Shown here in pieces: positions 36,232 to 44,010 of a DNA stretch of 64,000 nucleotides (its first letter is position 1; every line of letters begins with the position of its first letter). The notes below the pieces were generated by a model that saw only the letters and a list, made by a program, of their open reading frames with translations, was not told where the DNA came from and did not search any database. The stretch spans positions 62,001 through 126,000 of the forward strand of contig NZ_JABXKK010000099.1 of NCBI RefSeq assembly GCF_017115045.1, given 5' to 3'. This DNA comes from Nostoc sp. NMS8. Lineage in GTDB: Bacteria; Cyanobacteriota; Cyanobacteriia; Cyanobacteriales; Nostocaceae. Both the position numbers and the translations under genes were made by a program.

Positions 36232-36759
36232 GTGAAAAATTCCGCATCAAAGCTATTGATAACATTGGCATTCAGTTGTATGAGTGTGATACTCAATACT
36301 GGTATAGCTCATCAAATAGGTTTAGCGAAATCAACTAATCCTCAAAAATGTGATATTTTTGCCTACGTCATTGATACAGATCCGCAAGGTTTAAATGTGC
36401 GGAGTGGTGCAAGTACAAACAACACAATTCTAGGGCAAATACCTATAGACGAGACAGTTCAGGTTATTAGTGCTGCTGGAAATTGGGTACAGATTACTAA
36501 TGCTAGTGATGGTTTTCAAGGAACTGGATGGGTATTTGTGCCAAAGTTAGGTTTAACAACGCGGGGCTACGGTACTAATGGCGTGGATTTCTATGCTAGT
36601 ACCAGTCAACAAAGGCAAAAGGTGGGAAGAATTCCTGCTAATACGGCTATCAAATTGCTAGGCTGTCAGGGAAATTGGGCACAGGTGGAATATCAAGGTG
36701 TTAAAGGTTGGTTGGCAAGGGAAGATCAATGTGGTGCAGCCCTTACCAGTTGTTCTTAG
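36232..36759 (+). CDS. Secreted protein with two SH3-like domains
   Basis: 175 residues from a GTG start. A signal peptide (MKNSASKLLITLAFSCMSVI) ends near residue 30. Two bacterial SH3b repeats follow: LNVRSGASTNNTILGQIPID with WVQI, and VDFYASTSQQRQKVGRIPAN with WAQVEYQGVKGWL. Two Cys pairs may form disulfides (LGCQGNW, REDQCGAALTSC). SH3b domains usually bind cell-wall peptides, so a periplasmic role is likely. Confidence 0.88.
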   Translation: MKNSASKLLITLAFSCMSVILNTGIAHQIGLAKSTNPQKCDIFAYVIDTDPQGLNVRSGASTNNTILGQIPIDETVQVISAAGNWVQITNASDGFQGTGWVFVPKLGLTTRGYGTNGVDFYASTSQQRQKVGRIPANTAIKLLGCQGNWAQVEYQGVKGWLAREDQCGAALTSCS

Positions 36760-36769
36760 TACAACCCAC

Positions 36770-36797
36770 GGGAGCATCTCAATGAGTGTAAAAACAC
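36770..36797. repeat. Solo end of the GGGAGCATC element
   Basis: GGGAGCATCTCAATGAGTGT followed by AAAAACAC matches the terminal sequence of the 26412-26530 element with few changes. No opposite end is nearby. Confidence 0.45.
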
Positions 36798-36999
36798 ACC
36801 TTGCCCTGGCGAATAGAATGAGACTGTTGGCGAATTAATAAGGGATCTAACCCATCATTCCTGATTACTCTAATTTCAGTCCGTTTCAACAGACTTGAGC
36901 TATTAGCCCGAAATTTATTTCAGAGCAGGAAAGCAACGCCAAACCAATGTTTTAGGGATGAGGGGTCAAACACAGCGTTAATTGACCAAGAGTCTCATA

Positions 37000-37098
37000 G
37001 AATTCGCGACATACAGACAAAACCCACCTCCGTGGGTTTCAAATTCTTTGAGTCCGCGTAGGCGGACTTGGTTTGTGTAGCCACGATTTCTAATCGCC
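37000..37098. repeat. Double-hairpin repeat (GAATTCGC ... TAATCGCC)
   Basis: Two adjacent hairpins (AACCCACCTCCGTGGGTT and AGTCCGCGTAGGCGGACT) lie between GAATTCGCGAC and GTGTAGCCACGATTTCTAATC. The same plan occurs at 40235-40342, and one half of it at 63438-63483. Confidence 0.75.
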
Positions 37099-37110
37099 TA
37101 GTATATTTGG

Positions 37111-37689
37111 TTAGTTGAGCTTCAGCAATATTTTTGTTAAGTTATCACCTAACTTTTCAATAGATTCTTGCTGTTTAGGATCTTTCAACGTGCCATCAGG
37201 GTTGAAGGCTTCGTAAGCTTTAGGTACGGCTATCTGGTCGGGAAGTACCAAAACTTTGATGTTTCCTAAAATAGACCGCAGATGAACCAACCCCCGCAAA
37301 CCGCCAAGAGCGCCAGGGGAAGTACTCAGAATGGCAGCAACCTTTCCTGCAAAAGCCGCTAATGGTGCTTCATTTGGGGCTGGACGGGATGCCCAGTCGA
37401 TGGCGTTCTTTAAAACTGCTGTGAGCGAACTGTTATATTCCGGCGAAGCAATCAGCAATCCTTGATGAGAAATCAGCAAATCTTTGAAAGTACGGGCGTT
37501 ACTAGGTAGTCCTTGTTCAGCTTCCAAGTCTTCATCAAACAGAGGTAAAGGCAAATCGCGGAGGTCTATATAAGTTACTTCTGCGCCTGCTGCCTTAGCG
37601 CCAGCCGCCGCGATTTTCACCAATTTTTTGTTGTAAGAATCAATCCGGGCGCTGCCTGCAAAGGCGAGGATTTTGGGTGTAGATGCCAT
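37111..37689 (-). CDS. NADPH-dependent FMN reductase
   Basis: 192 residues of the flavodoxin-like fold. The phosphate-binding GSARIDSYNKKL near residue 12 and the flavin-site SPEYNSSLTAVLKNAIDW near 80 are the classic family motifs, followed by GALGGLRGLVHLR. Such enzymes reduce FMN or quinones and azo dyes with NAD(P)H. A sulfonate-related role (as SsuE) is possible but nothing here proves it, although a sulfonate-type flavoprotein lies 800 bp away. Confidence 0.92.
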   Translation of the reverse strand: MASTPKILAFAGSARIDSYNKKLVKIAAAGAKAAGAEVTYIDLRDLPLPLFDEDLEAEQGLPSNARTFKDLLISHQGLLIASPEYNSSLTAVLKNAIDWASRPAPNEAPLAAFAGKVAAILSTSPGALGGLRGLVHLRSILGNIKVLVLPDQIAVPKAYEAFNPDGTLKDPKQQESIEKLGDNLTKILLKLN

Positions 37690-37793
37690 AGTTTTAGGTT
37701 GAATGGGAAGGATTGGCTAGTTCAGCTGCATTATCCTGTTTTCAGGCGATCGCTATTTGCTACCTTTAGAGTTTCTTTAGAAACTTTCTCGTT

Positions 37794-38282
37794 ATGGCGA
37801 ATTGGTCAGACTCCTATCTTGGCAAGTTACGACAAGTTGTAGGCGATCGCCTACTTTTATTATTTGGCTCACGTGTGATTATTGAGGATAGCTTGGGGCG
37901 GGTTTTGTTGCAAAAGCGGAGTGATTTCAAGCTTTGGGGGCTACCTGGCGGCTGTCCAGAGATAGGCGAATCTGCCGAAGAATGTTCAACACGAGAGGTT
38001 TTTGAGGAAACTGGTTTAACAGTTAAGCGTTTTACCGCTGTGGGATTTTCTTCTAACCCAGCCTATGAAACTGTAACCTATCCCAATGGCGATCACGTGC
38101 AAAACTTCATTTTGATTTTGCGAGCCGTTGAATGGTCAGGCAGTCTCGCTTGCTTAGATGGAGAATCGCTGGCGCTGGAATTTTTTGATTTGGCGGACTT
38201 ACCTATATTAATGCCAAACGATCGCCCTGTTTTAGAAAAGTTTCAAGAATACAAGAAAAGCGGCGAATTTCAATTGTTCTAA
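37794..38282 (+). CDS. NUDIX hydrolase
   Basis: 162 residues with a complete Nudix box at about residues 59-81: G, five residues, E, seven residues, REVFEETGL. These enzymes cleave nucleoside diphosphates linked to another moiety. The segment EDSLGRVLLQKRSDFKLWGL before the box is typical of ADP-ribose- or nucleotide-cleaving members. The substrate is unknown. The ATG start is 105 bp from the divergent FMN reductase gene. Confidence 0.92.
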   Translation: MANWSDSYLGKLRQVVGDRLLLLFGSRVIIEDSLGRVLLQKRSDFKLWGLPGGCPEIGESAEECSTREVFEETGLTVKRFTAVGFSSNPAYETVTYPNGDHVQNFILILRAVEWSGSLACLDGESLALEFFDLADLPILMPNDRPVLEKFQEYKKSGEFQLF

Positions 38283-38434
38283 AAATCTAGTGATTGAGAT
38301 TTTAAGTAGTACATTGTAGGGTCACATAAATATGTTATTCTACACTTTTTTACATTCCATAAATGACTTTTAAATCAAAAAATACCCGACAATATTGAAT
38401 AATTTATTTGTTGTAAATCCCGAAAAATGTTAAA

Positions 38435-38462
38435 ATACAGTAACTTGCTAAGTTTACCGTAT
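38435..38462. promoter_or_regulatory. Imperfect dyad upstream of the flavoprotein gene
   Basis: ATACAGTAACTT and AAGTTTACCGTAT form an imperfect inverted repeat around GCT, 34 bp before the ATG of the flavoprotein gene. The size and position fit an operator for a dimeric regulator. The regulator is unknown. Confidence 0.4.
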
Positions 38463-38496
38463 TTTGTGCAAAAACCTATAAAAAATACTTGATATT

Positions 38497-40206
38497 ATGA
38501 ATATCAATACCCAGTGGATCAAAACAGATGTACTCGTCATTGGCGGTGGTACAGCAGGAACAATGGCAGGTATCAAGGCAAGACAAGCCAATCCTGATGC
38601 AGATGTGCTGATTTTAGAAAAGGCTAACATCCGTCGCAGTGGTGCGATCGCAATGGGTATGGATGGAGTGAATACCGCAGTCATTCCCGGACATTCCACA
38701 CCCGAACAATACGTGCGCGAAATCACCCTTGCTAATGATGGCATTGTCAACCAAAAAGCTGTTTATCAAACAGGCAAATTAGGTTATGAAGTCATCCAAG
38801 AATTAGAAAGTTGGGGTGTGAAATTTCAAAAAGATGCCCAAGGCAACTATGACTTAAAACAAGTGCATCGTGTGGGTAAATATGTCTTACCCATGCCAGA
38901 AGGAAAAGACCTCAAAACAATTCTTACCCGACAAGTTAAACGCCACAAAGTCAAAGTTACAAATCGCGTCATGGCAACCCGTGTATTAGTCAAAGCCGGA
39001 CGTGCTATTGGTGCAGTAGGATTTGATGTCAGAAACGGAGATTATATTGTTATTCAAGCGAAAGCAGTCATCCTGTGTACAGGTGCTTGTGGCAGATTAG
39101 GATTACCTGCTTCTGGCTATCTCTACGGCACTTATGAAAATCCTACCAATGCTGGAGATGGCTACTCAATGGCTTATCATGCAGGAGCAGAACTCAGCAA
39201 CATTGAATGCTTTCAAGTTAATCCTTTAATCAAAGATTACAACGGCCCCGCCTGCGCTTATGTCGCCGGGCCTTTTGGCGCTCATACTGCTAACGCCGAA
39301 GGAAATCGCTTCATTAGTTGTGACTATTGGAGTGGTCAAATGATGTTGGAAATCTGGAAAGAATTAAATTCTGGTAAGGGGCCAGTCCAACTCAAAATGA
39401 CCCATCTTGATGAAGATACAATCGCTGAAATTGAATCTATACTGTGGGCTAATGAACGACCAAGTAGAGAACGTTTTCATCAAGGTAGAAATGAAGATTA
39501 TCGCACTCATGGCATCGAGATGCACATTTCCGAAATTGGCTTATGTAGTGGTCATAGTGCCTCTGGTGTGTGGGTGAATGAAAACGCTCAAACAACCGTC
39601 ACAGGTTTATATGCAGCCGGAGACATGGCTAGCGTTCCTCATAATTACATGATTGGGGCATTTGTTTTTGGTCGCATAGCTGGAACTCATGCCATTGAAT
39701 ATATCCAAGATTTAGATTTTATCGAACCAGATACAGATTTTTTAGAAGCTGAAAAATCCAGAATTTATGCACCCTTAACTCGCCCTAATGGTGTACCTCA
39801 TACTCAGGTAGAATATAAATTAAGACGCTTAGTTAATGATTATCTGCAACCACCCAAATCAGGTAATAAAATCGAGATTGGGCTAAAACATTTTGTGCAA
39901 TATCAAGAAACATTAGATTTAATGAGCGCTCGTGATCCCCATGAATTGATGCGTAGTCTAGAAGTGCATTTTATTCGTGACTGTGCAGAAATGGCAGCGA
40001 GAGCATCATTATATCGTCAAGAGACTCGTTGGGGACTATATCATTACCGCTTAGATTATCCAGAAAAGAATGATGATGAATGGTTTTGTCATGTCAACTT
40101 AAAGAAAGATGAATTAGAGCAAATGGTATTGTTTAAGCGTCCTGTAGATCCTTACATTGTGGAAGTAGATGTAGTCAAAGAAGTTTACAATGTTGCTGTT
40201 AATTGA
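38497..40206 (+). CDS. AprA/AsfA-like FAD-dependent reductase
   Basis: 569 residues of the fumarate reductase/succinate dehydrogenase flavoprotein superfamily. The N-terminal dinucleotide site VLVIGGGTAGTMAG (about 13-25) and the late GLYAAGDMASVPHNY FAD motif are clear. The stretch CTGACGRLGLPASGY, followed by TNAGDGYSMAY, recalls the adenylylsulfate reductase alpha subunit and the AsfA reductase of arylsulfonate desulfonation. The expected ferredoxin partner (AsfB/AprB-like) lies 1.45 kb downstream, after repeats and gene remnants. I infer an electron-transfer role in sulfur metabolism; the substrate is not known. Confidence 0.85.
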   Translation: MNINTQWIKTDVLVIGGGTAGTMAGIKARQANPDADVLILEKANIRRSGAIAMGMDGVNTAVIPGHSTPEQYVREITLANDGIVNQKAVYQTGKLGYEVIQELESWGVKFQKDAQGNYDLKQVHRVGKYVLPMPEGKDLKTILTRQVKRHKVKVTNRVMATRVLVKAGRAIGAVGFDVRNGDYIVIQAKAVILCTGACGRLGLPASGYLYGTYENPTNAGDGYSMAYHAGAELSNIECFQVNPLIKDYNGPACAYVAGPFGAHTANAEGNRFISCDYWSGQMMLEIWKELNSGKGPVQLKMTHLDEDTIAEIESILWANERPSRERFHQGRNEDYRTHGIEMHISEIGLCSGHSASGVWVNENAQTTVTGLYAAGDMASVPHNYMIGAFVFGRIAGTHAIEYIQDLDFIEPDTDFLEAEKSRIYAPLTRPNGVPHTQVEYKLRRLVNDYLQPPKSGNKIEIGLKHFVQYQETLDLMSARDPHELMRSLEVHFIRDCAEMAARASLYRQETRWGLYHYRLDYPEKNDDEWFCHVNLKKDELEQMVLFKRPVDPYIVEVDVVKEVYNVAVN

Positions 40207-40234
40207 GGGACGTTTTAAAAGTTTTGGGTGAATA

Positions 40235-40342
40235 GAATTCGCTACTACACAAACAAAGTCCACCTCCGTGGACTAATCCAAATCAAGGGTTTTTAACCTG
40301 CGAAGGCAGGTTTTGTCTGTGTAGCCGCGATTTTTAATCGCC
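40235..40342. repeat. Double-hairpin repeat, second copy
   Basis: GAATTCGCTACTACACAAAC leads into hairpins AGTCCACCTCCGTGGACT and AACCTGCGAAGGCAGGTT and ends in GTGTAGCCGCGATTTTTAATC. The arms and ends match the copy at 37000-37098 with different hairpin sequences, indicating compensatory change. Confidence 0.75.
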
Positions 40343-40350
40343 CAAGTAAG

Positions 40351-40527
40351 TAGGACTTACGCACTGTAAAAAAAACTATCTTGTGTATTAACGTAAATAC
40401 GTTGTTTAAGGCTTTTGGCGGTCACTTTTGATTGCTGGCGATCGCCAAAATATGACTGAAAAACCTACCTAGAAGCCTTGAAAACTATACCTCTTATTTT
40501 GGCTTTTCTGTCAATGCGTAAGTCCTA
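40351..40527. mobile_element. 177-bp MITE-like element with TAGGACTTACGCA ends
   Basis: Perfect 13-bp terminal inverted repeats (40351-40363 and 40515-40527) with TA at both outer ends. The interior is non-coding. It shares only its ends with the element at 8299-8416. It sits between the flavoprotein gene and the broken HAD gene. Confidence 0.75.
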
Positions 40528-40572
40528 GTAAGTATAAATTAGATTTTTAAAACAACCTCTAAGATAACAACA

Positions 40573-41269
40573 ATGGGTTATAAAGCCATAATTTTCGATC
40601 TCGATAATACACTGTTGAATTTTGAGCTATGTGAACGCCAAGCTATTCTGGGAGCGCTGGAAGATTGTGCAGTATCTTTAGACTTAAATGGGGTAAGTGA
40701 GACTATTTTCCTTCAAGTCTTTGAAACTTATAATTCCCAGTATTGGAGACAGCGAGAAACCTTTTCTCCTAGTGAGTTAATCGAGATGTCTTATCGAAGT
40801 ACACTTGCTCAATTAGATATACTAACACATCAAATAAGCAATCTTGGTGAAAGTTACTGGCATATTTTTAATCATTCGGGCGTAATGGAACCTGATGTAA
40901 ATAAAGTGCTAACTGTTCTCGCACGCAGTTATCGTTTGGCTGTCATTACGAACGGGTTTGTATCAGCACAACTACCGAGAATGCAGGCTGCTGGAATTGA
41001 GCATTTTTTTGAAGAAGTTGTAGTTTCTGAAGCAATTGGTTTTGCTAAACCATCTCCTGAGATATTCCATTATGCATTATCCAGGTTAAATTTAACCGCA
41101 GCACAAGTCCTTTATATAGGAGATTCTCTAAAGCACGATTATACAAGGAGCAACACAAGTCAATATTGATTTTTGCTATTACAACAGAAAAAATCAAAAT
41201 TTACCACCAGAAGTACAACCAAAGTTCATTATAAGTGAACTCTTAAAATTTTTGGAGTTAGTTAATTAG
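40573..41269 (+). pseudogene. Frameshifted HAD-family hydrolase (YjjG-like)
   Basis: The open frame (198 codons, 40573-41169) contains HAD motif I FDLDNTLLNF, motif II-type VITNG, motif III Lys in FAKPSPEIF, and motif IV GDSLKHDY. It then ends abruptly in RSNTSQY. Reading the next frame from about 41147 gives GATQVNIDFCYYNRKNQNLP and a normal family ending up to a stop at 41267-41269. One extra base near 41143-41146 explains this. Either the gene is a recent pseudogene or the sequence has an error. Relatives dephosphorylate nucleotides or sugar phosphates. All four catalytic motifs precede the shift, so a shortened protein might still fold. Confidence 0.85.
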
Positions 41270-41286
41270 TGAGAAATAAAAAATAA

Positions 41287-41472
41287 AATAATCGACATAG
41301 TGGAATTGGGCGTTGTTTAATGCAGCAAATTGAGCAGTGGGCTTTTCTAGCTGGATGTGACAATGTTTTGTTAACTTCTAATATTAAACGCAAAGAGGCA
41401 CACTTGTTTTATGATAAAATTGGCTATACCAATATCAAACAATCATTTACTTTTCAGAAGAAATTGATTTAG
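41287..41472 (+). pseudogene. C-terminal remnant of a GNAT acetyltransferase
   Basis: Translation in the frame of the ATG at 41320 extends upstream without a start and reads RHSGIGRCLMQQIEQWAFLA, then LLTSNIKRKEAHLFYDKIGY and FTFQKKLI before a stop. This matches the acetyl-CoA loop and C-terminal beta strands of GNAT enzymes. The N-terminal half is missing: an in-frame stop precedes it at 41284. It is a degraded gene fragment next to the frameshifted HAD gene. Confidence 0.8.
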
Positions 41473-41657
41473 TGAAAAATGTGCAGTGCGATCGCTCTAT
41501 TCTGTATATTGGGTGGAAGGTAGTGTAAGCTAACACGTGATATCGGGAAAACAGAAAATATTCACACTATAATAATCTCTCATTTTATTGGATAAACTCA
41601 ATTGCTAAACCTATTTTACCGTTTAGCAGTTTCAGTACAAAATCATGGAGTTATTTT

Positions 41658-41885
41658 ATGGCTTTGATCAATCAAAGAATAGATGTTCCTGTCATCGTTG
41701 ATGAATCAAAATGTTTAGAAAAATGCACAGCCTGTATTGAAGTTTGTCCCTTGGATGTATTGGCGAAAAATCCAGAGACGGGGAAAGCTTATATGAAATA
41801 TGATGAGTGTTGGTTTTGTCTGCCTTGTGAAAAAGAATGTCCAACGAATGCAATTACTGTACAAATTCCGTTTTTGTTGCGCTAG
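41658..41885 (+). CDS. 2x[4Fe-4S] ferredoxin (AprB/AsfB-like)
   Basis: 75 residues. Two cluster motifs are complete: C19-x3-C23-x2-C26-x3-C30-P and C51-x2-C54-x2-C57-x3-C61-P. The first has the CxxxC variant seen in adenylylsulfate reductase beta-like proteins. A GGAG ribosome-binding site lies 7 nt before the ATG. It is followed closely by the HEAT and Mrp genes and probably feeds electrons to or from the AprA/AsfA-like flavoprotein at 38497. That pairing is inferred from family precedent (asfAB of pseudomonads). Confidence 0.93.
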   Translation: MALINQRIDVPVIVDESKCLEKCTACIEVCPLDVLAKNPETGKAYMKYDECWFCLPCEKECPTNAITVQIPFLLR

Positions 41886-41930
41886 TTGTGTGCAGTGGTA
41901 GAAAAAGTAATTATTTCTAGAGGATTCAAA

Positions 41931-42926
41931 ATGTCTACAAGTAATAATCTGGAATTAAACCAATGGTTGGAAATGTTGCGATCGCCTGACGTAAATGATC
42001 GGATAGTAGCTGTCAAAACCTTGCAACATCTAGGCGATGACGAAACAATAGATCCTTTAATCATCGCTTTGAAAGATGAAAATATTACTGTTCAAAAAAT
42101 AGCGATCGCTGCCCTTTGGGAAATTGCCAATCCTGTTGCCATCCCTGCTTTAATTGAATGCCTCAGTTCAGCAGATACAGATATTCGTACTGAAGCTGCA
42201 TCAGCATTAAACGAGTTAGTTACACAAGACGAATTGTTACTTTTACTAGATAAGCTTCAAAGTAATGATGTAAATCTTCAATTAAATATTTTGGTGCTTT
42301 TGCGGAAGATACATGATATTCAATCTTTGCCATATATTTTGCCATTTTTAGAATCAAAAAATCCTGAGTTAAAAGAAGCAGCAATTACGACACTGCGATA
42401 TATCAATCAACTAGAAAAATGTCCACAAGCTTTAAATTTAATCTTTGATGAGGAAGCAAGTGTACGTCGTGCTGCTGCTTTAACTTTAGAACATTTACAA
42501 GATACAGAAGTGATTACAATCCTTTGTCAAGCACTTACAAATGATAGTGACTGGCAAGTTCGCCGGAATGCAGCTAAATCTCTGACTATTCATGCAAATA
42601 ATCAAGCGATTTCAGCATTAGCAATAGCCTTAGATGATGAACATTGGCAAGTGAGGAAATCAGCAGCACAAGCTTTGCAAAAAGTTCCAGATATTCAAGT
42701 TATGTCGAGATTAATTCAAGCATTAACAGATGAATATGCAGATGTACGGAAAGAAGCTGCGATCGCACTTGGAAATTTAGCTCATCCCGACATTATTAAC
42801 CCCCTGCAACAAGCCTTAGACGATCCTGACAAAGAAGTATCCATCCAAGCGCAACGGGCAATTCAGAAGATTCAAAGCAATAGTCTCAAGGGAGCAGTAA
42901 ATAACCAAGAGAAAGGCTTCTCCTAA
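41931..42926 (+). CDS. HEAT-repeat protein
   Basis: 331 residues from the ATG at 41931, which has AGAGG 7 nt upstream; an earlier GTG at 41886 would overlap the ferredoxin stop region and lacks such a site. The whole protein consists of about ten HEAT/PBS-lyase-type repeats (DVRKEAAIALGNLAHPDIIN, DWQVRRNAAKSLTIHAN). Cyanobacterial relatives include phycobilin lyases, but the repeats here are generic protein-binding ones. Only 2 bp separate it from the Mrp-type ATPase gene. I infer a scaffold or maturation factor for the neighbouring Fe-S/flavin proteins. Confidence 0.88.
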   Translation: MSTSNNLELNQWLEMLRSPDVNDRIVAVKTLQHLGDDETIDPLIIALKDENITVQKIAIAALWEIANPVAIPALIECLSSADTDIRTEAASALNELVTQDELLLLLDKLQSNDVNLQLNILVLLRKIHDIQSLPYILPFLESKNPELKEAAITTLRYINQLEKCPQALNLIFDEEASVRRAAALTLEHLQDTEVITILCQALTNDSDWQVRRNAAKSLTIHANNQAISALAIALDDEHWQVRKSAAQALQKVPDIQVMSRLIQALTDEYADVRKEAAIALGNLAHPDIINPLQQALDDPDKEVSIQAQRAIQKIQSNSLKGAVNNQEKGFS

Positions 42927-42928
42927 CT

Positions 42929-43996
42929 ATGTCTTACCACCAATCCCCCTTTCAGTATTCGGAACAAGAAGTAAAACCAGATACTAATCCCCATCAGCAA
43001 GAAGTCATTCAACTTCTGAAACAGGTTATCGAGCCTACCTTAAAAAATGATATCGTTAGTTTGGGAATGGTGCGAAATCTCCGCATAGTTGATGACTATG
43101 TTTACTTGCGTTTATATATTGGTTCCCATCAGCAGCAATTACAGATAGAAATTCAATCTAAATTATCATTTTTAACTTGGTGCAAAAAAACTTATATTCA
43201 AATTTGTACAATTCCTGGCGTTAAAATAACCCTAGCAGTTTCTAGCGGCAAAGGTGGTGTGGGTAAATCAACAACAGCCGTAAATATAGCCGCCGCTTTA
43301 AAATTACAAGGGGCAAAGGTTGGGCTACTTGATGCTGATATTTATGGCCCTAACGTGCCGCAAATGTTGGGTTTAGGACAAGCTGATATTCAAGTAATTA
43401 ATACTCCTACAGGTGATAAGTTTTTACCTCTAGAAGTTCAGGGAATTAAACTGATGTCAGTTGGTTTACTTGTAGAAGAAAATCGTCCTTTGGCGTGGCG
43501 TGGCCCTGTGTTGCATAAAATTATCACTCAATTTTTGCAAGATGTGGAATGGGGCGAATTAGATTATTTATTAATAGATTTACCTCCCGGTACAGGTGAT
43601 GCTCAAATCACAATTATCCAAGAAAGCCCTGTTTGTGGAGTGATTCTCGTGACAACTCCTCAGCAAGTAGCGATCGCAGATGTCCGACGTAACATATATA
43701 TGTTTCGCCAAGTAGGTGTACCCGTGCTTGGGATCGTTGAAAATATGAGCTATTTAATCTGTGGTGATTGTGGCGCACGCACGCCAATTTTTGGCAGTGG
43801 TGGCGGCGAACAACTCGCAGCAGAATTACAAGCGCCACTGCTGGGGCAAATTCCTATTGATCCCAATATTTGTAGTGGTGGTGATACTGGAAATCCGATT
43901 GCAATCAGCGATAGCACTTCACCTGCAAGTGAGGTTTTTATCCAAATTGCCACTGCGCTAAACGCAACTTTTACCAATTGCAGACAATCTAAATAA
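42929..43996 (+). CDS. Mrp/NBP35-family Fe-S carrier ATPase
   Basis: 355 residues. The N-terminal 90 residues match the MIP18/DUF59 domain; the deviant Walker A SGKGGVGKST is at 106-115 and the Walker B-like LLIDLPPGTGD near residue 210. A CxxC pair (CGDCG) near residue 275 can hold a bridging [4Fe-4S] cluster in the dimer. Such proteins assemble or transfer Fe-S clusters. It is the last gene of the ferredoxin-HEAT-Mrp run, and so may be dedicated to loading those partners. This may be a paralog of the general housekeeping Mrp. Confidence 0.93.
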   Translation: MSYHQSPFQYSEQEVKPDTNPHQQEVIQLLKQVIEPTLKNDIVSLGMVRNLRIVDDYVYLRLYIGSHQQQLQIEIQSKLSFLTWCKKTYIQICTIPGVKITLAVSSGKGGVGKSTTAVNIAAALKLQGAKVGLLDADIYGPNVPQMLGLGQADIQVINTPTGDKFLPLEVQGIKLMSVGLLVEENRPLAWRGPVLHKIITQFLQDVEWGELDYLLIDLPPGTGDAQITIIQESPVCGVILVTTPQQVAIADVRRNIYMFRQVGVPVLGIVENMSYLICGDCGARTPIFGSGGGEQLAAELQAPLLGQIPIDPNICSGGDTGNPIAISDSTSPASEVFIQIATALNATFTNCRQSK

Positions 43997-44010
43997 AAAC
44001 TCAGGGAGGA

